Assembly (NCBI RefSeq): GCF_037126465.1
Contig: NC_088201.1
Location: forward strand, 140,618,376 to 140,682,375
DNA length: 64,000 nt
Origin: Ornithodoros turicata
Lineage: Eukaryota > Arthropoda > Arachnida > Ixodida > Argasidae
Reading direction: 5' to 3'
The position numbers were made by a program, and so were the translations under genes. The notes beneath the pieces were generated by a model. The model did not search any database, was not told the DNA's origin, and was given only the letters and a program-made list of their open reading frames with translations. Within the stretch, counting starts at the first letter, position 1. Each line of letters starts with the position of its first letter. Below, piece by piece: positions 56,903 through 64,000 of the stretch.

Positions 56903-57511
56903 ATAGAGTCAAATTTCACATCCGATCGCTGCAGAGAGCAACGCGAATCGTACTTGATCTACAAATTTCAATCTCTAATAAATTAGGATAAAGGAGTGCT
57001 ATCAACTGTAAGAAGCATACCCGGATAACTTTTTTTCTGTGTGCCCTCGGAGTGGCCGCTGCCTCTTTTCTTCTTTTCTTTACAGCTGGACACAGTGACG
57101 CTAAGAACACCCCGGACAACAGGTTTTCAACGAGCGCGACCCCAGACCTTTCTGGAACTCCAAGGCTTTGACACGTAATCTCCCCTGCCGATGACCCAGG
57201 AACCTTTCGGAATCTTCCAGAACATGACTCACCGACGACTGCCTCGCACTGGAATTGTACCGGCTGTGACGACACTTTTCTAACCTTTTAAAAGACCTTG
57301 TACAGAGATTTTCATCTTCGTCCCGAAGAAGGCGGAGCTTCCGCCGAAACATAGACTTCCCCAGACCCTTAGTTTAAATGCCAGCATAATAAATAACTTT
57401 CCCCCACTCCCTACTTCAGTCTCTGGTGTTTTTTTTTTCCCTATCTATATACAACATCCTGGCCGTTCGAACCTCCATTTTGTAACGTATATATATATAT
57501 ATATATATATA
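56903..57511 (+). mobile_element. Penelope-like element 3' end (copy 3)
   Basis: The plus strand begins inside the last part of the GIY-YIG protein (FTSDRCREQRESYLIYKFQS) and then has a stop. It shares the NED/DKGVLST-type C-terminus with copy 1. The 3' untranslated region shares CTTCCAGAACATGACT with copy 2 and carries a hammerhead-like hairpin (57318-57358). The copy ends in (TA)n at 57488-57511. Confidence 0.8.
57318..57358 (+). ncRNA. Hammerhead-ribozyme-like motif (PLE copy 3)
   Basis: GTC, CCGAAGA (U4 to C in CUGANGA), perfect stem II GGCGG-AGCTT-CCGCC, GAAAC, ATA and GACTTCC. GTC before the core pairs with GAC after the cleavage position. The substitution at U4 probably abolishes cleavage. 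Confidence 0.68.
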
Positions 57512-57780
57512 CAAAGTGAAAATAGCCGAAGCTCTCGGTGACGAAGCCGTCACCGTCGAACATTGACGTCTGGCCGAGACTCACTGTTGGCGCCGACCCA
57601 AGATCGTGTCACTTCCCCACCCCAGGCTGACGAGCTCCATGTAGAGCGAAACAGCTGAACTTGGCTGGGAGTGCACGATCAAATTGTAAACATATGCTCA
57701 ACGTGCAGCTACAGAGCTTCGGCGATTTTCACATTGTATATGTACATGCCGTGACATATGACACCCTTGTTTCGATGGTC
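57512..57780. other. Nothing recognised; expected left end of the TTAA element not found
   Basis: A TTAA-AGGGAC end facing the one at 59491-59505 should lie near here, but none is visible. The PLE to the left may have removed it. Confidence 0.35.
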
Positions 57781-59239
57781 CTAACGCTGATGGCCATGAT
57801 AAGACGTAGACGGGAACTCCATCCTGATTGCTCGGACAACGCATCCAGGAACCTGTCGTCTGTTCCTTGGACCAAGGTATCCCCAGACCCATCTTGTGAA
57901 TGACGAGTACGCCGTGAACCTCAGGCAGCTGGAAAAGACAACTCCACATGATATTTCTTTTTGTTTAGCATCATATCTTGTGGGCATTTGCATACCTGCC
58001 AAATCTCCCGCAGTGTTGGGAAGACAATGGCCAGAACAGAAGAACAGACACTATCCCAACCTTGGAGTTCAAAGCCTGTGCATTCCTTCCTTAGTTCCAG
58101 GGTCTCCCGCATTTTGAATGTAGAAGGTTGGCAGGTGTGCAACATAGTACAACAGAAAACTGTCCGCCTCTTTCAGGATGAGCCCGATTCCAACTGCTAA
58201 CTCCCTCTCAAACCAGCTTCCCTCCAATTTCGGCAAAATCCAATTTCTCCCAAAATATGTTACTCTTGCATTCTTCAGTAGCATGCTTCCCCCCTTCATC
58301 GGCACCTCAAATGCTTCTGTTTTCAGACTTGTAAGACAGAGATTTTCAGACAGAGTTTAAAATTCTCACTGGATAACTGTCGATCAATCAGGGTTTTGTG
58401 TCGCCAATCAGGCCGTGGCTAAGAGGCATCATTGAGAGCATGTCGAGACTAGCTGAGGCGGCTGTGTTGCTTCACTTTTCCTAATGGAATTGTTGGACCA
58501 GGATTCTCTAGATCGTTCCACGGCTGTCGTCCACGCTTATGATTTATGGAGGACAAACTTGTGTAGACCAAAAAGCTGCTGAGAATAGTGCCCTTTTGTA
58601 TACAGCCCTTGTCCACTTTAGGTGCGACAATTTGCATAACCAACAACACCCGACTAGCACCCGAGTTTACCCTTCCGAATCTCGATGGGGGTTGCGGGGT
58701 CATTTAAACCGAAAAATTCATTACGGTCGCAATCATATAGCAAATGGGAGAGCACTGCAGCAGGCTTACCTGTGGTCCTGGGGATTCAGTCGCCTAAAAT
58801 GTTGATCATTGCGGCAGAATTGAGGCGCATACACCAGTAGAAGCTCTCTACGGAGGCAGATGTCACTGAGTAATGGGTGTTGTGTTATGCACTGCACGGC
58901 GGCACTGTTGCACATTTCTACCACCCTGGCAACAGAATGGCAACACAGGCACTCGTCGGGCTCCTGTGGGTCGCAGACTCCACACAGACACCTGCCGATT
59001 TCAACATTCTAAACTGTTTCGCACATCCGACGGCAACCATGCAAAGATATACGTCACCTAAAAATGTCATCCTGCGGGTTAGCCGCAGCAACATCTCGTG
59101 GATGGTTGGCGGGTTCCAGAGGCATTGGATCCGTAGAGTATGGGTCATCATCCAGCATTAACTCGTCGCCGCTACCGCTAACATGTTCGTCAGTATCTCC
59201 CCCAGACAGAGAAACATTACTCTGGTTTTCCGACTTCAT
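57781..59239 (-). CDS. P2X7-C-terminal-domain (cysteine-rich) protein, apparently intact, three exons
   Basis: Exon 1, 59239-59058, starts at MKSENQSN and is acidic (DELMLDDDP). Exon 2, 58991-58770, has RCLCGVCDPQEPDECLCCHS, then CITQHPLLSDICL. Exon 3, 57928-57781, has CLRFTAYSSFTRWVWGYLG, then VPGCVVRAIRMEFPS and a TAG. Donors are AG-GTGACG and CAG-GTAAGC, acceptors CGGCAG and TTTCCAG. Phases 2 and 2 agree, giving 183 residues without lesion. The CxCGxC...CxCC...CITxHP...C pattern, the aromatic RWVWGYLG block and the VPxCVVRxIRxxFP end are those of the P2X7 receptor intracellular (zinc-binding) domain, here free of any channel. The frame is open back to a TTAA-AGGGACAGTC end at 59505, so the gene probably belongs to a transposon. 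An earlier methionine is possible. Confidence 0.82.
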
Positions 59240-59490
59240 GTTTGCTCCCTTCACTTCGCAATCGCCAAACAGGCGCGCGGCTCGCATTTGCCCAGGGCGC
59301 GCGCTGATTGGCCTTATCCGTGTGACGTTTGCTCCCACTTTTAGAGAGTGAGGGCGCAAGGATTCCGGTTTCTTTTTCATCGGATTGCTCCAAAAGTACG
59401 CCGTGGATCGAAATGGTATTTTCGGGCCCACTTCAGTGGTCGGCAAGGAATTAGAATTCGCATTACTTTCGAAATTGACCTTGGAGAATG

Positions 59491-59505
59491 CGACTGTCCC
59501 TTTAA
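59491..59505 (-). repeat. Terminal end of a TTAA-type transposon
   Basis: The minus strand reads TTAA-AGGGACAGTCG, like TTAA-AGGGACTCTG at 19286. The P2X7-domain gene starts 252 bases inside it. No opposite end was found. Confidence 0.6.
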
Positions 59506-59775
59506 GGCGACCCAGTAGTGGGTAGCCAAGGTCGTGCTGCACACTGGGAAGTGATGGGTTCGTATCCTACCACCGGCTGCGCTGTCTGAGGTTCTCCCTC
59601 ACTTTTCCAAAGACTTTCCACGTCTACGACTGTTGGCGCAGTTCCCCCTGAGGTCAGCCGAGGACAAGTACTAACCGCCTATTCCCCTCTCCTTCATGCT
59701 GTCCTCTCTTCATTTGTCCACATATGCGCGCCATTCATAGCCATAGTTGGTTCGCGGCGCCAACACGGCATAAAG
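59502..59775 (+). repeat. tRNA-derived SINE, plus copy
   Basis: TTAAGGCGACCCAGTAGTGG then TAGCCAAGGTCGTG (A-box-like), GGGTTCGTATCC (B box with one change), a body with TTGGCGCAGTTCCCCCTGAG, and an end at GGCGCCAACACGG. It is about 85-90% similar to the inverted copy at 61489-61761. Confidence 0.8.
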
Positions 59776-59954
59776 AAATAAGGACATCGTTTAATAACGA
59801 TCCCGCGGCTTCTAGGAAACAAAATCATCAAAAACACAGAAAAACGATATGAGCCGGTCTCTACACGCAATTTGACTATTTTACGGGTCAAAATAACTTT
59901 TTCCACAACGGATAATTACCGTGATCTGTCTCTAACCCCTATCCCACTACTTCA

Positions 59955-59988
59955 GCGGCACGCACGCACGCACGCACGCACGCACACA
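59955..59988. repeat. (CACG)n/(CA)n microsatellite
   Basis: GCACGCACGCACGCACGCAC grading into CACACACA. Confidence 0.9.
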
Positions 59989-61488
59989 CAAAAGATACCA
60001 TTCGATGTGTTGATCATAGCAAAATTCCAAGTTCTGTAATAATGACATTTATATGACAACTAGAATGCGCTTTTTCTAAAGTCACAAAACCGATCTAAAG
60101 AAGACAGACTGAAACAGCGAAATAGCAGAAGCTGAGTCGCTCCATAAATGTTGTTCCCAGTTTCTTTCTGATTTGTAGTGTATATCCGATCGACTTTATA
60201 ATATGCACTATCACGTTTTACATTGTGTGCCCTACATTCCCCGCATCACCACTAGCAATGGGGTAGGGGTATCGCCCCTGGCGATCAAACTCCCCAGTCA
60301 TCATCTTGTAATAAAGTTGTTGTTACAATGTGTGTGTCGTTATGCTTCTTCTATTTCAATTGCTTTCCATGGGAGTAGTCCAATGACGATTTCTGATATT
60401 TTTTTAGCTTTCCGACTGAAGCTGTACTGTATAATAATCATGTTGCATAATCATGTGAATATCCAGAACGCGATGTATATGTATTCTGCCGCACAACCCT
60501 ATCGTAATTTTCATATCGTAATTGGCCAGTAACGAGGAACACAGTTGATTTAATACTCAAATGAGTTTCAGAAACTACGCACAGATAGTGCTTTGGAGCT
60601 ACAGTTCTGTTACCATCCGTATCATATCAATCGTTGCTGCAGGACACCCCTTTTCCTTTGCGGAGCTACCAATAAGTATATAATATAAGTATATAATAAC
60701 CACGATATGTAATGAAATGATGTACACTTAACTTAATTTCTCGCTGCCGCACATTCTCATCTTGGCTGCATCAGTTACATCGAAATTCGTAAGCGCCATC
60801 AACAAGGAAATTATTCCCCTTTTTTCCATGACAACTCAGTTTTTCTCTTCGTCTCAAAGCTCTATCTAACATGTTAGGTGCATGCGTTCCATGTTTGCAC
60901 ATATGAGTAGGCTGACCCCATTCCACATAGAGAGCCCCATCACTCGGCAGAAAATTTTGCTGATAGCGGACGTCAGCCAATGAGATATCTTTCATGTTGA
61001 AAATAGATGAAGCATGCAGCGAGCTTTCAATGTATTTTCATGTCATCCCAACCGTTAGATACCTAACACCTTGGACAGCCTTCCCTGTTTGGGTATCAAT
61101 GCTTCCTATGGCTTCTCGGGTTGGTGCCGTCTGGCTGATCCTCTAGTCTCCATTATATACAGGACGTCTTTTTTTTTATTTTTCATTAAAAAAATCGTAA
61201 GAGCTATAGACATGCTGTTCTCACTTCTATCATCTCTGCGCCGGCGGACGTTCTTGGCCATCTGTTGCTCAACCATCGAATGACTAATTACCTGATAATC
61301 GTTAGTTCACTTTTTAATTATAAAAGCTACGAAGTTGTCCCAATGAGAACATCTGTTCCTTTGGGTTACCTGATATCGTAGCCGTTTTCAGAACAAAAAT
61401 CCGTTCGGTAGATCGCCCGGAAAAATTCGTGAAGAAACGCCATTTTTTTCTTTCCGTGTTCCACCGTGTTTCACGGTGTTCCACGGTG
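59989..61488. other. Region between inverted SINE copies: no gene recognised
   Basis: It is AT-rich with short frames on both strands and no motif. A small tandem array of CCGTGTT/CACGGTGTT units lies at 61454-61500, next to the SINE end. Confidence 0.35.
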
Positions 61489-61761
61489 TTTATACCGTGT
61501 TGGCGCCACGAAACAACTATGGCTATGAATGGCGCGCAGATGTGGACAAATGAAGAGAGGACAGCATGAAGGAGAGGAGGATAGGCGGTTGGTACTTGTC
61601 CTCGGCTGACCTCAGGGGGAAGTGCGCCAACAGTCGTAGACGTGCAAAGTCTTCGGAAAAGTGAGGGATAACCTCAGACAGAACAGCCGGTGGTAGGATC
61701 CGAACCCATCACCTCCCAGTGTGCGGCACGACCTTGGCTACCCGCTACTGGGTTGCCTTAA
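61489..61761 (-). repeat. tRNA-derived SINE, minus copy
   Basis: The reverse complement reads TTAAGGCAACCCAGTAGCGG, GTAGCCAAGGTCGTG, GGGTTCGGATCC and ends GGCGCCAACACGGTATAAA. Length and layout are the same as the plus copy. Confidence 0.8.
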
Positions 61762-62403
61762 CAAGCTCGGCCATGCCGGTGGCATCTTCTCGTGTGGGTT
61801 GGATAAGTACAATGACGTTCATTACACTTTCGTAATGATGTTCCTGTGTGTGAAGCAACTTGTGAGAACCCTCTCCGTCACACACACACACACACTGTCA
61901 CACTGTGCCTATTCCCAATACGTATTCTAAAAACATCATTGTGCAGTTTAAGACGTGACAGAAAAGAAACTCCGTAATTGAAAATGTGCGAGCAAAGCGG
62001 TATCAAATGTGTAGATATCGGTATCTCCTGTGACAAACTAGTCTTTGTCAATGAGCATCTTTGTGCCTACATGAAACGACTGTTGGGAGCAGCTATTGCC
62101 CTAAAAAAGATGGAAAGTTACACCAGACTTGCGCACAGAACAGAAAGGTGTATACCAGGTCGGGTAAAAATCGCGCGCCACAATCTGTACAGCATCTAGA
62201 TGACCCCGAAGCTTGTCGTTCTTAGTAACCAGTATATTGTTTTTCATGTATATTACCTTTTTTAAGCTTTCAGCCTTCCTTTAATTTTGCATGTACAAAC
62301 GAGCGGTCTCTTGCCTGGAGATTTTGCGAAGTTTTGCTTGCAATTTCGGAATTCCTTGAGTGTGAGGCTGAAAGGCCTTGAGTGTGTTTCATTGAAATTG
62401 CCG
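61762..62403. other. No gene recognised
   Basis: A (CA)n run lies at 61879-61893. A plus-strand frame of 73 codons at 61978 has no signature. Confidence 0.35.
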
Positions 62404-62974
62404 CTCGGCATCAAATAAAGTGGACGCTCTGTCTGTACTATTTGACAGAGTTCTCCCTTTGATACGGTCATGCTGAGCGAAACATGGCACAACGAAGATT
62501 TATATGTATTTGGGTTACCGAATTATGAGCAGAACCTGCAGACGCGGCGGTGGTATATCGTTTCAAACTTCCCGCACACTCGGGCGATGCACTATTCTTT
62601 CAGAGTTCTCTGTTATCACTTATAATTTCGAAGCTTTAACCTTTGTCAATGATGATCTCATTTTCTGCGTCATATATCGGCCACCAAATGGGAGTTTAAC
62701 TGCTTTTTTAACGTTTATGGAAGAGGTTTTCTGCTACGCGGAGACCAATATATGTAGGTTATTTATTGGCGGTGACCTGAACCTTGATATGCATTGCCTA
62801 TCTTCATCGTATGAAAATTTTGAGCAAATGCTTCTGTCATATAATTTAGCAAATACCACTACACGAATCACTTCTGCTACTTCTACTACAATTGATGTCA
62901 TATTGACAAAAGCGGTTACTCATGTGAGCGTAGCTGACACGATTGCGGCAGACGTCCGTGGCCACTTGCCAGTA
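62404..62974 (+). pseudogene. LINE endonuclease domain, left part
   Basis: The plus strand reads MLSETWHNEDLYVFGLPNYE, then after a frame change RRGGGISFQTSR, DDLIFCVIYRPPNGS, CRLFIGGDLNLDMH and TTTRITSATSTTIDVILT, with a GHLPVY block. These are the SETW, YRPP, GDxN and (S)DHLPV blocks of the apurinic-type endonuclease (GDLN keeps the D and N). The reading is cut at 62975 by a foldback element and continues at 63779. Confidence 0.82.
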
Positions 62975-63778
62975 TACAGGGTGTCCCAGAAAACGTGTCA
63001 TTGAATTATAATAAAAAAACTACACTACCTAGAGTCATGCGGTCAATGGCATTGGTTCTTACTGGGTTTTTGCCACCTCCTCATGTGAATGTCGTGTAAT
63101 GTAAATTTAATTATGTAGATTTTTGCGAGCTTAAGTCGGAAATTTGCCTAATAAAGGTCACTTTTTTACCCCACCAATGTGAAGAGCGTGCCTAATTTAG
63201 TCAAATTACTGATAATTGACAGGGATATTCAGGAGCTATCCCATCGGAAAAAATAGCCGAACATCATCCTCTACGGAGGTCGCACAGAGTAGCGCACGAT
63301 GAATTTTTCAGCGCAAAATCTTTGCCAGTCCGACGAAAGGAGGTTGAAAACCCAGCCCTCCCCGACATCGCAGAAAGAGATAAAACAGGCACGGCTTATC
63401 GCGTCCGACTTTCGCTGGAATAATGCTTTCCCTTTCCCAATTTTAGAAACTGTTACTTTTTCTACTATCACTCTGTGGGCTGGCTTCGGAACCTCCTTTC
63501 GTCGCACTGAGAGCGATTGCTCTCAAAAAGTCATCGCGCGCTATGGTCCGGTGCTCCGAGAAGCATGATATTCTGTTATTTTTTTTCCGATGGGATAGCT
63601 CGTAAATATCACTATGAATTATGATGAATTTGAGTGAATTCGGCACGCTCTTCATATTGGTGGGGTAAAAAAGTGACATTTATTTGGCAAATTTCCGAGT
63701 TCAGTTCGCGCATGGTTCTAGGTGGCGTAGTTTTTTTTTTATTATAATTCAATGACACGTTTTCTGGGACACCCTGTA
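62975..63778. mobile_element. 804-bp foldback element with TACAGGGTGTCCC ends
   Basis: TACAGGGTGTCCCAGAAAAC at the left is mirrored by GTTTTCTGGGACACCCTGTA at the right. The arms match for about 280 bp (CATTGAATTATAATA, GGTGGGGTAAAAAAGTGAC, CCGATGGGATAGCT), and weaker symmetry extends to the centre. It is flanked by TA, as for Tc1/mariner-type elements, and has no coding capacity. It is inserted in the LINE endonuclease frame. Confidence 0.9.
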
Positions 63779-64000
63779 TATGTTATGCACCACGAAGGTA
63801 AAGAGAAAAAATGCAAAACAATAATGACACTAACCATAACAGACGATACTCTGACGAGAGTCTTTCAGGGGAAATATTGCTTCTGAAAATTGAGGCGCGA
63901 TATGCGTTGGCAACGACGTTGATTCTTGTTATGACCTGCCCATACAAAAATGGCTGTTGACCTTTTGTTTCCATTCTACAGAACTTAGTCAACAGAGAGC
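63779..64000 (+). pseudogene. LINE endonuclease-linker, right part
   Basis: The reading continues after the foldback element with a basic segment and IMTLTITDDTLTRVF, then degenerates over stops and frame changes toward a WLLTF...LVNRE-like stretch. This is the usual linker between endonuclease and reverse transcriptase. It runs out of the window. Confidence 0.6.

Noticed and set aside
58069..58305. 78-codon minus-strand frame inside the P2X7-domain gene
   Set aside because: It lies in the second intron, between well-supported exons with matching phases, and shows no domain.

Overview
The window is nuclear DNA of an arthropod, most likely a hard (ixodid) tick. It has spliced genes with consensus GT/AG junctions, tRNA-derived SINEs and a dense, nested load of transposons (Penelope-like, CR1/Jockey-like LINE, a CsRn1-like Ty3/gypsy element, THAP/YqaJ, TTAA-flanked, foldback and Polinton-like). 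The tick assignment rests on recalled repeat families, not on a diagnostic gene. I see no sign of bacterial sequence.

1-36 kb is the 3' end of one plus-strand host gene, an ABCA-subfamily transporter. Exon 453-626 carries the ABC signature and Walker B of the last nucleotide-binding domain. Exon 13164-13377 carries the MDECEA segment after the H-loop. Exon 35860-36162 carries the C-terminal VFxxFA-type motif and the stop. Phases match at both junctions, giving introns of about 12.5 and 22.5 kb. Intron 1 holds a THAP-DDE transposase with a convergent YqaJ nuclease (ISL2EU-like), a 788-bp foldback element and a LINE endonuclease fragment. Intron 2 holds one antisense LINE split by several later insertions: a 5.4-kb Polinton-like element with 6-bp target duplication, a 2.2-kb palindromic element with a SINE in its loop, and a 5.6-kb TTAA-flanked element carrying a broken P2X7-C-terminal-domain gene.

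36-42 kb is a graveyard of Penelope-like element (PLE) pieces: a GIY-YIG domain, a twin-priming-like inversion, hammerhead-ribozyme-like motifs and (TA)n ends. 42-57 kb looks like one large DNA transposon with CACTCTGAG-type ends. A tnp2-like transposase pseudogene lies on the minus strand and a second, divergent multi-exon gene on the plus strand. A CsRn1-like gypsy element (131-bp LTRs, AGAC duplication) sits between them and is itself split by a 5'-truncated LINE.

57-64 kb has another PLE 3' end with a ribozyme-like hairpin, an apparently intact three-exon gene for a P2X7-type cysteine-rich domain protein (minus strand, beside a TTAA-AGGGAC end), two inverted copies of a tRNA-derived SINE, and a LINE endonuclease region split by an 804-bp foldback element with TA target sites. 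Nearly every mobile-element gene is broken. The clear exceptions are the ABCA exons and the P2X7-domain gene at 57.8-59.2 kb.
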